Notes: a model not told the origin generated them from the sequence alone. A DNA stretch of 13,209 nucleotides from UMGS172 sp045648145 (GCA_045648145.1 JAZRNK010000006.1:1-13209), one strand, 5' to 3'; positions 1-7,017 are shown, counted from the first letter of the stretch. Numbers and translations are program-made.

Positions 1-191
1 GGAATGTCCTCATAAGACTCAAAGTATTTAAAAGCCCATTTGCCGCCGGATAAAAGCTTGAAACGGCTGCTTTCTTCACGAATGTTGTCTTTTGCCTCTT
101 CGGGTGTGGCATAGGGAATATAATATGCCCTTGCTGGCTCGACGTTAAGTCGTGATACATTAACATTACTGTGATAGCGTTCGGTTATCAT
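1..191 (-). CDS. Glycoside hydrolase family 2 beta-galactosidase-type enzyme, N-terminal fragment (cut by window edge)
   Basis: Only the first 63 codons lie in the window, read leftward from ATG at 191. The fragment begins MITERYHSNVNVSRLNVEPA and continues with the RAYYIPY, EEA, SSRFKLLSGGKWAFKYF and ESYEDIP pattern that opens bacterial GH2 LacZ-like enzymes; this is the start of the jelly-roll sugar-binding domain. The family hydrolyses terminal beta-galactosides or related sugars, and most members are about 1000 residues, so the catalytic TIM barrel is outside the window. No signal peptide is seen, so the enzyme is probably cytoplasmic. The ATG overlaps the alr stop codon as ATGA, and its strong AGGAGGAG ribosome binding site lies within the last alr codons, implying translational coupling. 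The exact sugar specificity cannot be told from this fragment. Confidence 0.85.
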   Translation of the reverse strand, partial: MITERYHSNVNVSRLNVEPARAYYIPYATPEEAKDNIREESSRFKLLSGGKWAFKYFESYEDI

Positions 192-1375
192 ATTTCTCCT
201 CCTAAATAAACTACCTCGGTTATTTTGTTATTTTTAATATATACTCTCGGAACACGTGCCGAAATATTACACACTATTTCATAAGAAATGGTGTTGCATA
301 CATTTGCAATATCATCGGCAGTGATGGAAAGACCACCGTCTTGTCCTATTACTGTTACAACAGAGCCGATGTCAACACCGTCAATACCCGTAACATCAAC
401 AACTATCTGATCCATACAAACTCGTCCGACAACGGAAGCGAATTTGCCGTTGATAATTACCTTGCCAATATTGGATAATTTTCTTGGATAACCGTCACCG
501 TAGCCAATCGGTATTGTTGCCACGGTAATAGGTTTGTCGGTGACGTAGGTTCTTCCGTAGCTTATTGCCTCGTCTTTGTTCAAGGTTTTAATCATAGCAA
601 CGGTCGATTTTATTGAAAGTGCAGGTGACAGCTTGTAGCCAACATCAAAATTATAAGCAGGTGATAGACCGTAAAGGATAATACCTGGACGGACCAAATT
701 GCCTTCGCTTTCATCTCTTGTAGCCGTTGCGGCAGAGTTGCAACAGTGAACGTATTTGAAATCAAAACCTCTATCGCGAAGCAAAGAAATGGTTTTATTA
801 AACATTTCATACTGTTTATCTGAAAACGCAACATCCTCGTCACAAAAACTGTCGGCAGAGGAATAATGGGTGAAGATACCTTCAAAATCAAGATTTTTCA
901 AAGATAGACATTCAATAATTTCATCGAGCGAGTTTAAAATGTCGTTATTATTTCGGCAGTTGTAACCGATACGACACATACCCGTATCAATTTTCAAATG
1001 TGTCTTGATAATAAGGCCGTTTTCCTCAGCTTTAGCTGATAAACTTTTAGCGTAATCTAAACAAAATACGGCTTGTGTTATGTTATAGTCGTGTAATTGC
1101 TTAACACAGTCGGTGGGCGTAAAGCCTAAAATAAGTAAATCCTTTTTTATGCCGTGTTTACGTAGCTTAATGGCTTCCTGTAGGTTAGAAACAGCAAACA
1201 TTTTAGCGCCGTTTTCTTCATATAAAGAAGCAAGAGTGTTAGCGCCGTGACCGTATGCATCACATTTAATTATCGGCATAACGTATCTCTCGTTTGCCAT
1301 TTGTTTAATTTTTTCAAAGTTTTCTGTGACTTTATCAAGGTCAATTAAAGCCCAGGTTCTCTTTAAAAAATCCAT
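188..1375 (-). CDS. alr: Alanine racemase
   Basis: This PLP enzyme interconverts L- and D-alanine in the cytoplasm and supplies D-alanine for peptidoglycan. The protein has 395 residues, normal for the family. The PLP-binding lysine is K37 in the motif IIKCDAYGHG, with Cys where many homologues have Ala. The second catalytic base is Y273 in ISYGRT. K128 (HLKIDTGM) and R135 (CRIG) match the conserved active-site Lys and Arg, and the C-terminal beta domain carries VGRVCMDQ (M321) at 317-323. The ATG at 1375 is preceded by GGGAG at a 7-nt spacing. A sigma-A promoter lies about 85 bp upstream. The TGA stop overlaps the start of a GH2 glycosidase gene. This looks like the biosynthetic housekeeping racemase, although a second copy elsewhere cannot be excluded. 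Confidence 0.97.
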   Translation of the reverse strand: MDFLKRTWALIDLDKVTENFEKIKQMANERYVMPIIKCDAYGHGANTLASLYEENGAKMFAVSNLQEAIKLRKHGIKKDLLILGFTPTDCVKQLHDYNITQAVFCLDYAKSLSAKAEENGLIIKTHLKIDTGMCRIGYNCRNNNDILNSLDEIIECLSLKNLDFEGIFTHYSSADSFCDEDVAFSDKQYEMFNKTISLLRDRGFDFKYVHCCNSAATATRDESEGNLVRPGIILYGLSPAYNFDVGYKLSPALSIKSTVAMIKTLNKDEAISYGRTYVTDKPITVATIPIGYGDGYPRKLSNIGKVIINGKFASVVGRVCMDQIVVDVTGIDGVDIGSVVTVIGQDGGLSITADDIANVCNTISYEIVCNISARVPRVYIKNNKITEVVYLGGEI

Positions 1376-1461
1376 ATTATAACTCCCGAATTATAATAAA
1401 AATCAAGCATTTAAAATTGATGTGGTATGTCACCTTAAAATCGACATAATATTACGGAGTA

Positions 1462-1490
1462 ATTATAATATAATATTTATACAAATGCAA
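1462..1490 (-). promoter_or_regulatory. Sigma-A promoter for alr
   Basis: On the minus strand a TTGCAT -35 box (1485-1490) and a perfect TATAAT -10 box (1462-1467) are separated by exactly 17 bp. Transcription would start near 1455, giving alr a leader of about 80 nt. The promoter lies just downstream of the terminator of the preceding minus-strand gene, so alr, and probably the GH2 gene after it, form a separate unit. Confidence 0.75.
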
Positions 1491-1507
1491 CAAAATAACG
1501 CAAATTT

Positions 1508-1542
1508 AACAAAAAAATAGTCGGTCTTTCGACCGACTATTT
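1508..1542 (-). terminator. Rho-independent terminator of the Cys-rich peptide gene
   Basis: A perfect 12-bp stem (1515-1526 with 1531-1542) closes on a four-base loop that reads GAAA on the minus strand. It is followed on the minus strand by a run of seven T residues (1517 down to 1511, the first three within the stem). The plus-strand side has only a short T stretch, so it acts for the leftward gene ending at 1557, 15 bp away. Confidence 0.85.
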
Positions 1543-1556
1543 AAAAGGGGAGGGAA

Positions 1557-1682
1557 TTAGCAACCGCAGCCGCAGCCACAGTTATCGTTGTTACCGCAAC
1601 CGTTGTTACCACAGCAGCAGAAAACGATGATAAGAAGAATTATAATCCAGCAGCAGTTGCCGCCACCAAAGCCGTTACACAT
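1557..1682 (-). CDS. Small Cys/Gly/Asn-rich single-helix membrane peptide, 41 aa
   Basis: This 41-residue ORF starts at ATG 1682 behind a very strong AAAGGAGG ribosome binding site and ends 15 bp before a clear terminator, so it is almost certainly expressed. The protein has three parts: a short head (MCNGFGGGNCC), one hydrophobic helix at about 12-21 (WIIILLIIVF), and a tail rich in Cys, Gly and Asn (22-41) ending in alternating Gly-Cys. Eleven of its 41 residues are cysteine. Similar tiny Gly/Cys-rich peptides with one hydrophobic stretch occur in spore-forming Firmicutes and are often annotated as YjcZ-like or spore-coat proteins; that parallel comes from general family knowledge, not from alignment. 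Metal binding or disulfide cross-linking at a membrane or spore surface is possible. I do not know its function. Confidence 0.8.
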   Translation of the reverse strand: MCNGFGGGNCCWIIILLIIVFCCCGNNGCGNNDNCGCGCGC

Positions 1683-1704
1683 GTGTTTTTCCTCCTTTCG
1701 TTCC

Positions 1705-1735
1705 TTCTATGACATTCTATGATATTTTTAAAAAT
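1705..1735 (-). promoter_or_regulatory. Possible control region of the Cys-rich peptide gene
   Basis: Just upstream of the peptide gene are two copies of TTCTATGA (1705-1712 and 1715-1722), 10 bp apart, and then a 12-bp palindrome ATTTTTAAAAAT (1724-1735). On the minus strand the repeat gives CATAGAATG (1713-1721). This partly matches -10 boxes of sporulation sigma factors (CATA followed by A/T-rich bases), with CAC about 16 bp further upstream. No convincing sigma-A promoter was found here. The match is weak and short. Confidence 0.25.
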
Positions 1736-1852
1736 GTGTGATTAAATATCATTTTTGAGAAAACGAAAGAAAATTAAAGATATTTCGAGATTTTAAAAGA
1801 AAACAAGTGGTATTTTTAAATTTTGACGCACAATGATTTCATCTGACCATAA

Positions 1853-1875
1853 TTTGACTTTGACTATCTTTGACC
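1853..1875 (+). promoter_or_regulatory. CtsR operator (CtsR box with an extra half-site)
   Basis: The heptads TTTGACT (1859-1865) and TTTGACC (1869-1875) are separated by 3 bp. Read on the minus strand this is GGTCAAA-GAT-AGTCAAA, an exact match to the known CtsR recognition sequence RGTCAAANNNRGTCAAA. A third TTTGACT (1853-1859) abuts the box and shares one base with it. The operator covers the -35 box of the ctsR promoter, so a bound repressor would block RNA polymerase. The operon is therefore autoregulated by its first product. Confidence 0.93.
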
Positions 1876-1888
1876 AAAGTGCTATAAT
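1860..1888 (+). promoter_or_regulatory. Sigma-A promoter of the ctsR-mcsA-mcsB-clpC operon
   Basis: TTGACT (-35, 1860-1865) and TATAAT (-10, 1883-1888) are spaced by 17 bp, and a TG at 1880-1881 makes the -10 extended. This is close to consensus and should be strong when not repressed. The -35 box lies inside the CtsR operator. Transcription would start near 1895, leaving a leader of about 27 nt before ctsR. Confidence 0.9.
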
Positions 1889-1921
1889 ACACTCAAAGGA
1901 TAGTTTGTTGGAGGGAATTTT

Positions 1922-2374
1922 ATGCGTTTAAGTGATTTAATAGCTGAAGAAATTAATAATTTGCTTGATGCTTCAAGTGATAATACTGCCGAAATACAGA
2001 GAAACGAATTTGCTATGCGAATTGGTTGTGTTCCAAGTCAGATTAATTACGTTTTAGCATCTCGTTTTATACCCGAGCAGGGATATATTGTTGAAAGTCG
2101 CAGAGGCGGTGGCGGATATATAAGAATTACCCGCGTAAAGCTTGATAAATCGGCCGCTATTATGCATATCGTTAATACAATAGGTGATGAAATCGATGAC
2201 GGACTTGCACGTGTTATTCTCGATAACTGTTGCCGCAACGGTTTATTGGAAACACAAACAGTAAAACTTATGTATTCGGCTATGTCTTCGTCGGTAATGC
2301 GACATGTGCCAGTTATGTTCAGAGATGGCATTAGAGCGGCTATTTTAAAGCAGATGCTATTGTCTATAATTTGA
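1922..2374 (+). CDS. ctsR: Transcriptional repressor of class III heat-shock genes CtsR
   Basis: CtsR represses the clp genes and loses DNA binding on heat or protein stress. The 150-residue protein has the full family layout. The N-terminal winged helix-turn-helix (about 1-72) includes MRLSDLIAEEINNLL, the CVPSQINYVLASRF recognition region, and GYIVESRRGGGGYIRI, which contains the Gly-rich wing that acts as a heat sensor and includes Arg residues that McsB can phosphorylate in other species. The C-terminal four-helix dimerisation domain covers about 78-150. The start at 1922 has a GGAGGG ribosome binding site at a 6-nt spacing. It is the first gene of the operon, and an exact CtsR box lies in its own promoter, so autoregulation is clear. 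Confidence 0.97.
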   Translation: MRLSDLIAEEINNLLDASSDNTAEIQRNEFAMRIGCVPSQINYVLASRFIPEQGYIVESRRGGGGYIRITRVKLDKSAAIMHIVNTIGDEIDDGLARVILDNCCRNGLLETQTVKLMYSAMSSSVMRHVPVMFRDGIRAAILKQMLLSII

Positions 2375-2402
2375 TTTTTTGCTTCACGAAAGGGTGAATT
2401 TT

Positions 2403-2897
2403 ATGATCTGTCAGAATTGTGGTTTAAATAATGCAACTTCTCATTTTCATTCGGTAATAAACGGTGTTGTAACCGATAAATATTTATGTTCAAAATGCGC
2501 TGCAGCATTAAAAACGCCAAGCTTTGCAGATGACGGTATTTTTGATATGCTGACTTCATTTTTAAGCGATACAGCTACCGTTAAAACCGATGCTAAAAAA
2601 TGTGAGTGTTGCGGTGTTACCTATGACGTAATAGCAAAAACCGGTAAGGTTGGGTGCAGTCGTTGCTATGAAACCTTTAAAGAAGAGCTTTCGTCTACTC
2701 TTGTCCGTTTGCACGGCAGGACTAACCATATTGGCAAGAGGTTAAATCGTGATGTTGTTCAGGAAAACAAGTCTGTTACTATTCAAGAAAAAATAGATAA
2801 TTTAAGAAAAGAATTAGCACAGGCAATTAAAGATGAACAATACGAAAAAGCCGCTGTTTTAAGGGATGAAATAAAGGGATTGGAGGAACAAAAATAA
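2403..2897 (+). CDS. mcsA: McsA, zinc-binding activator of the protein arginine kinase
   Basis: McsA activates the McsB arginine kinase and acts as an adaptor for ClpC and CtsR. The 164-residue protein has four cysteine clusters for zinc: C3/C6, C29/C32, C67/C69/C70 and C85/C88. At the C-terminus it carries a UVR domain (about 127-163) with the pattern IDNLRKELAQAIKDEQYEKA, the same type of motif found in the ClpC middle domain. I chose ATG 2403 because AAAGGG lies 8 nt upstream and the protein then begins at once with MICQNCG, as in homologues. An upstream TTG at 2379 would add only eight unrelated residues and has no ribosome binding site. The gene follows ctsR by 28 bp, and its TAA overlaps the mcsB ATG as TAATG. 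Confidence 0.95.
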   Translation: MICQNCGLNNATSHFHSVINGVVTDKYLCSKCAAALKTPSFADDGIFDMLTSFLSDTATVKTDAKKCECCGVTYDVIAKTGKVGCSRCYETFKEELSSTLVRLHGRTNHIGKRLNRDVVQENKSVTIQEKIDNLRKELAQAIKDEQYEKAAVLRDEIKGLEEQK

Positions 2898-3916
2898 TGC
2901 TTTGGTATGAAAAAAATAATACTTCTGCCTGTATTAGCACAAGAGTGCGTTTTGCGAGAAATCTTGCCGATGTTCCTTTCCCTGCAAGACTTGATAAAGA
3001 AAATTTGAAAGCAGTAAACCAACAGATTTGCGACGCTATTTTATCGTGTGGTTATAAACAGGCACAATTCAGGGTTATTAATATGGATTCGTTAGGTGAA
3101 ATTGAAGCCTATGCGATGGTTGAAAGGCATATTATTAGTCCACAATTTGCCAAACAACGTGAAGGCAGAATTCTGTTGCTCTCGGATGATGAAAAAATTA
3201 GCATAATGATAGGTGAAGAAGACCATTTGCGAATTCAAGTTATCGGCAGTGGCGAATGTCTTGACGAGGTTTTCTCAATATGTGACGAATTGGACACCTT
3301 GATAGGTCAAAAGCTTAAATTTGCGTTTGATGAAAAATTAGGTTTTTTAACCGAGTGTCCTACAAATTTGGGCACCGGTATGAGAGCATCGGTAATGCTT
3401 CATTTGCCTGTGCTTGAAAGCAATGGTGAGCTTAAAGCTATCGCTGATGCGGTGAATAAAATCGGCCTTACGTTTCGCGGCTTTTACGGTGAAGGAAGTA
3501 ATGCCAAAGCATCAATATACCAGCTTTCTAACCAGATAACCTTAGGCGTGTCCGAGCAATCGGCAATAGATAATCTTAAAAATATTACAAATCAGATAAT
3601 CACAAAGGAAAACGAGGCTTTAAAGCTTATCGATAATGCTGCGCTTGAGGATAACGTATATCGTTCGTTCGGTATTCTAAAATATGCCAAAAAAATGACG
3701 GCAGAAGAGATGATGAAGCACATTTCACTTATAATGCTTGGTCAGCGAAAGGGTGTTATAGTATTGCCCGAAGAACTTGTTCCCATAAAGATATTTATAA
3801 CCTTACAGCCTGCTATGATAAAACGTGTTCACGGTGACGTCACGCCGAATGAAAGAGATGTTTTGAGGGCAGAATCTTTAAGAAATTCTTTAAAGGGCGC
3901 AGAACTTGATATTTAA
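2897..3916 (+). CDS. mcsB: Protein arginine kinase McsB
   Basis: McsB phosphorylates arginine residues on CtsR and on damaged proteins, marking them for ClpC-ClpP. The 339-residue protein has the phosphagen-kinase fold: ISTRVRFARNL at 13-23 (nucleotide-binding arginines), RILLLSDDEKISIMIGEEDHLRIQ at 91-114 with the catalytic acidic region EEDH, TNLGTGMRASVMLHLP at 156-171, and RGFYGEGS at 194-201. The C-terminal region has RDVLRA at 320-325, which matches the RDxxRA phosphoarginine-binding motif used for allosteric control in Bacillus McsB. The ATG overlaps the mcsA stop codon, and its GGAGG ribosome binding site lies in the last mcsA codons, so translation is coupled. No arginine phosphatase (YwlE) gene is in the window. 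Confidence 0.97.
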   Translation: MLWYEKNNTSACISTRVRFARNLADVPFPARLDKENLKAVNQQICDAILSCGYKQAQFRVINMDSLGEIEAYAMVERHIISPQFAKQREGRILLLSDDEKISIMIGEEDHLRIQVIGSGECLDEVFSICDELDTLIGQKLKFAFDEKLGFLTECPTNLGTGMRASVMLHLPVLESNGELKAIADAVNKIGLTFRGFYGEGSNAKASIYQLSNQITLGVSEQSAIDNLKNITNQIITKENEALKLIDNAALEDNVYRSFGILKYAKKMTAEEMMKHISLIMLGQRKGVIVLPEELVPIKIFITLQPAMIKRVHGDVTPNERDVLRAESLRNSLKGAELDI

Positions 3917-3933
3917 ATTGAAGGTGAAGCTTT

Positions 3934-6399
3934 ATGAAATATAATTTTGGTGGTTTTACAGGTAAAGCCAATGCGGCACTTAACAGTGCTATAAGTAGTG
4001 CTGAACTACTGGGACATACCTATGTCGGCAGTGAGCATCTGCTTTTAGGTTTATTGTCGGTTGATGACTGCGTTGCATCACAGCTTTTGCAGGAATGCTC
4101 GGTTACCAAGGAAAAGATAACAGAGCTTATTAAAAGTCAAATCGGTGTCGGGGCGCCAACTAATCTTACGCCCGACCAATTAACTCCGCGCGCTAAGCGT
4201 GTAATCGAGGTTGCGGTCAACGGTACACGTGAGATTGGCAACTCTTTTGTCGGTACAGAGCATATTCTTATCGGTATTTTAAGCGAGGGCGATAACTATG
4301 CTATTCGCTTTTTAAAGGAGCTTTCGGTTGACGTTGCTCTGCTTACCGAAAAAGCTCTTGAATGTGCAGGTGTCGACGTTGATAACGACATAGAAGATAA
4401 ACCTAAAAACGTGTATAAGGGTAAAAAAGAGAAAAGTAATAAAAAGACACCCACCGTCGATAAATTCGGTCGAGATTTAACACAACTTGCCAAAAAGGGT
4501 AAAATAGACCCCGTAATCGGCAGGGAAAAGGAAATTGAAAGGGTTATTCAGATTTTGTGCCGAAGAACTAAAAACAACCCCTGTCTTATTGGTGAACCCG
4601 GCGTGGGTAAAACCGCTATTGCAGAGGGACTGGCACTTAAAATTTCTGAAGGTAATGCACCTGAAATTTTGAAAAACAAGCGTGTTATAGCGCTTGATTT
4701 AACGGGCATGGTTGCCGGAACAAAATATCGCGGTGATTTTGAAGAGCGCATTAAAAGTGTCATTGATGAGGTAACCTCGTCGGATGACGTGATACTTTTT
4801 ATTGATGAAATACACACAATCGTCGGCGCAGGCGCATCGGCCGATGGCTCTATTGATGCTGCAAATATTTTAAAGCCCTCTCTTGCCAGAGGTGAGCTGC
4901 AGGTTGTCGGTGCGACCACGTTGGACGAATACAGAAAAAATATTGAAAAGGATTCAGCTTTGGAACGTCGTTTTCAACCTGTGATTGTCGGTGAGCCGAA
5001 CGAAGATGATGCAATATTAATTTTAAAGGGATTGCGTGACAAATACGAGGCGCATCATAAGGTTAAAATTACCGACGAAGCGATAGAAGCCGCCGTAAAA
5101 CTTTCATCACGCTATATTTCAGATAGGTTTTTGCCCGATAAAGCTATTGACTTGATAGACGAGGCAGCTTCAAGGGTAAGGCTTAGTAATTCTACCACTC
5201 CCGACGATGTTAAAGAGCTTGAAAACAAACTAAAAGTAACGGTTGAAGAGAAGAATGCTGCAATTTCTGCGCAGGATTTTGAAAAAGCTGCTAAACTGCG
5301 TGACCTTGAAAAAGAAACGGCAAATAAGCTTCAGGAATCAAAATCCGAATGGTCAAAGCATAACGAAAGCTTTAGTGGCGAGGTTTCGGCAGAAAATATT
5401 GCCGAGCTTATCTGTGCATCAACAGGTATTCCCGTAAGTCAGCTTACCGAGCAGGAAAGTGAAAGGTTACTCAAGTTAGAGGATGTTTTGCACGAAAGAC
5501 TTGTAGGGCAGTCGGAGGCTGTAACTGCGGTGGCTAAAGCAATTCGCAGAGGTCGGGTAGGGCTTAAAGACCCTAAAAGACCTATCGGTTCGTTTATATT
5601 TTTAGGACCTACAGGTGTTGGTAAAACCGAGCTTTGTAAGGCTTTGGCAGAGGCTATGTTCGGTAGCGAAAACGCCATGATAAGACTTGATATGTCTGAG
5701 TATATGGAGAAGCACACAGTTTCAAGACTTGTCGGTTCTCCTCCGGGATACGTAGGTTTTGAAGAGGGTGGACAGCTAACCGAAAAAATCCGTCGTGCGC
5801 CGTATTCTGTGGTTTTGTTTGATGAAATCGAGAAGGCGCATCCTGATGTTTTTAATATTCTTTTGCAGATTTTGGATGATGGTCGTTTAACCGACTCGCA
5901 AGGAAGAACGGTTGATTTTAAAAATACCGTTGTAATTATGACCTCCAATATCGGCGCTCGTCATTTAACCGAGAAAAAGCAGTCATTAGGCTTTGCCGAG
6001 ACCGACGAAAGCGGCGACGAACAAAAGGTTAAGGATATAATTTTAAATGAGTTGAAATCTGCCTTTAAGCCTGAATTTTTAAACCGTGTTGACGATATAA
6101 TCGTCTTCAAAAAGCTTAATAAGCAAGAAATCGGTCAGATAGCCGAAAAGATGTTGAAAACCCTCAGTGACCGTCTTAAAGACCTTGAAATTATGATAGA
6201 ATTTGATAAATCGGCAGTTGATGAGGTTGCAGAGTCGGGCTTTGACGCAGTTTATGGCGCCCGTCCGTTAAGACGAGCCATTCAAAATCGAATTGAGGAC
6301 GTTTTAAGCGAGAAAATTCTTGACGGCAGTATATTAAAAAACACTAAAGTGAAATGTTTGTTTGAGAATAATGAATTTATTTTCAAAACGGAAGAATAG
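3934..6399 (+). CDS. clpC: ATP-dependent Clp protease ATP-binding subunit ClpC
   Basis: ClpC is the AAA+ unfoldase that feeds substrates, including arginine-phosphorylated ones, into ClpP in the cytoplasm. The 821-residue length is typical. It has an N-domain with two Clp repeats (about 3-145) and a charged linker (about 150-172). AAA1 has Walker A GEPGVGKT (220-227) and Walker B ILFIDE (287-292). The coiled-coil middle domain with a UVR-like motif (about 425-475) contains AQDFEKAAKLRD, and AAA2 has Walker A GPTGVGKT (558-565) and Walker B VVLFDE (626-631). The ClpP-docking loop is present as LGF (685-687), so this is a protease partner and not a ClpB-type disaggregase. The start has AAGGTGA 6 nt upstream, 17 bp after mcsB. 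In Bacillus radA and disA follow; here they do not. Confidence 0.97.
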   Translation: MKYNFGGFTGKANAALNSAISSAELLGHTYVGSEHLLLGLLSVDDCVASQLLQECSVTKEKITELIKSQIGVGAPTNLTPDQLTPRAKRVIEVAVNGTREIGNSFVGTEHILIGILSEGDNYAIRFLKELSVDVALLTEKALECAGVDVDNDIEDKPKNVYKGKKEKSNKKTPTVDKFGRDLTQLAKKGKIDPVIGREKEIERVIQILCRRTKNNPCLIGEPGVGKTAIAEGLALKISEGNAPEILKNKRVIALDLTGMVAGTKYRGDFEERIKSVIDEVTSSDDVILFIDEIHTIVGAGASADGSIDAANILKPSLARGELQVVGATTLDEYRKNIEKDSALERRFQPVIVGEPNEDDAILILKGLRDKYEAHHKVKITDEAIEAAVKLSSRYISDRFLPDKAIDLIDEAASRVRLSNSTTPDDVKELENKLKVTVEEKNAAISAQDFEKAAKLRDLEKETANKLQESKSEWSKHNESFSGEVSAENIAELICASTGIPVSQLTEQESERLLKLEDVLHERLVGQSEAVTAVAKAIRRGRVGLKDPKRPIGSFIFLGPTGVGKTELCKALAEAMFGSENAMIRLDMSEYMEKHTVSRLVGSPPGYVGFEEGGQLTEKIRRAPYSVVLFDEIEKAHPDVFNILLQILDDGRLTDSQGRTVDFKNTVVIMTSNIGARHLTEKKQSLGFAETDESGDEQKVKDIILNELKSAFKPEFLNRVDDIIVFKKLNKQEIGQIAEKMLKTLSDRLKDLEIMIEFDKSAVDEVAESGFDAVYGARPLRRAIQNRIEDVLSEKILDGSILKNTKVKCLFENNEFIFKTEE

Positions 6400-6418
6400 C
6401 TTTAGGACAAACAATGAG

Positions 6419-6449
6419 CCACCTTCATACAATGTATGGAGGTGGTTTT
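6419..6449 (+). promoter_or_regulatory. Hairpin that sequesters the ribosome binding site of the next gene (or weak terminator)
   Basis: A 12-bp stem (6419-6430 with 6434-6445) closes on the three-base loop AAT. All pairs are Watson-Crick except one G-U at 6425/6439, which is tolerated only in the plus-strand RNA. The right arm contains GGAGGTGG, the ribosome binding site for the ATG at 6450, and the left arm contains its complement CCACCT. Four T residues follow (6446-6449). It could lower translation of the downstream gene, attenuate readthrough from clpC, or both. The short T run makes it a poor classical terminator. Confidence 0.6.
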
Positions 6450-6989
6450 ATGATTTCTGTTTTAATAATTACCGACTGTTCCGACGATGCTTGCTACATT
6501 AACGGAATGTCATTAAAAGACATAGAGGACGTTTATGTTCCTTTTTTGTTGGGAATGTTAAGATATAATGGGATTTCGTGTCAGGATTTAAAGCTTAACG
6601 GCTTTGAGCACGAGTATACTATTAAAGGAAAAAACAATGATAATCTGATTTACGTACCGCGTTTTATAGCTCCGCAGGGTGCGACAAATGAAATAGACTT
6701 TTTGTATACCGATTCTACAGCGCCGGAAAGTATATCTTTCCGTATTGCATCAAGGATAAGAAAGGAAAGGGAAAAGCGGTCACAGTCACAGGTGGTTTTT
6801 GTAAACTCCTTGCATGAAAACGATAGCTTTAAGCGTTTTTCACCTATAATCGTAGATAACATAAAGTATAACAAAAACGATGAGGGAAATATGTCTTATA
6901 GCGCGTATTCAGATGCAATTTTAGCGGCAAAATGTATTTGTGAATACTATATCGGTGTCTTTTATAATCCTACATCAATTTTAAACTGA
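6450..6989 (+). CDS. Hypothetical protein, 179 aa, possibly a degenerate Amidase_3-like fold
   Basis: I do not recognise this protein with confidence. It has no signal peptide, no clear membrane segment and no familiar active-site motif. ATG 6450 is chosen because GGAGGTGG lies 4 nt upstream; an ATG at 6414 in the same frame lacks a ribosome binding site and would run through the hairpin. The order of elements recalls N-acetylmuramoyl-L-alanine amidases (Amidase_3). There is a first beta strand SVLIITDC (3-10), then NGMSLKDIEDVYVPFLLGMLRYNGI (18-42) like the helix after the first metal ligand. A helix SISFRIASRIRKE (94-106) follows, then SPIIVDNIKYNKND (131-144) like the PavLvExGFxxNxxD segment, and a final helix YSDAILAAKCICEYYIGVFY (153-172). 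The His and Glu zinc ligands are absent, so it would not be an active amidase. It lies 50 bp after clpC and may be cotranscribed with it. Confidence 0.75.
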   Translation: MISVLIITDCSDDACYINGMSLKDIEDVYVPFLLGMLRYNGISCQDLKLNGFEHEYTIKGKNNDNLIYVPRFIAPQGATNEIDFLYTDSTAPESISFRIASRIRKEREKRSQSQVVFVNSLHENDSFKRFSPIIVDNIKYNKNDEGNMSYSAYSDAILAAKCICEYYIGVFYNPTSILN

Positions 6990-7017
6990 TTTTGTTGCCG
7001 AAAATTGTATATTTATC

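Noticed and set aside
1381..1440. Riboswitch or attenuator in the roughly 80-nt alr leader
   Set aside because: No stable stem-loop followed by a T run and no recognisable aptamer core was found in this A/T-rich leader.
2379..2402. TTG start giving McsA eight extra residues
   Set aside because: It has no ribosome binding site, and the extra residues do not fit the family; ATG 2403 has AAAGGG upstream and starts with the conserved zinc motif.
5439..5948. Minus-strand ORF of 169 codons opposite clpC
   Set aside because: It lies fully within the conserved second AAA+ domain of ClpC on the other strand and has no ribosome binding site or recognisable protein pattern.
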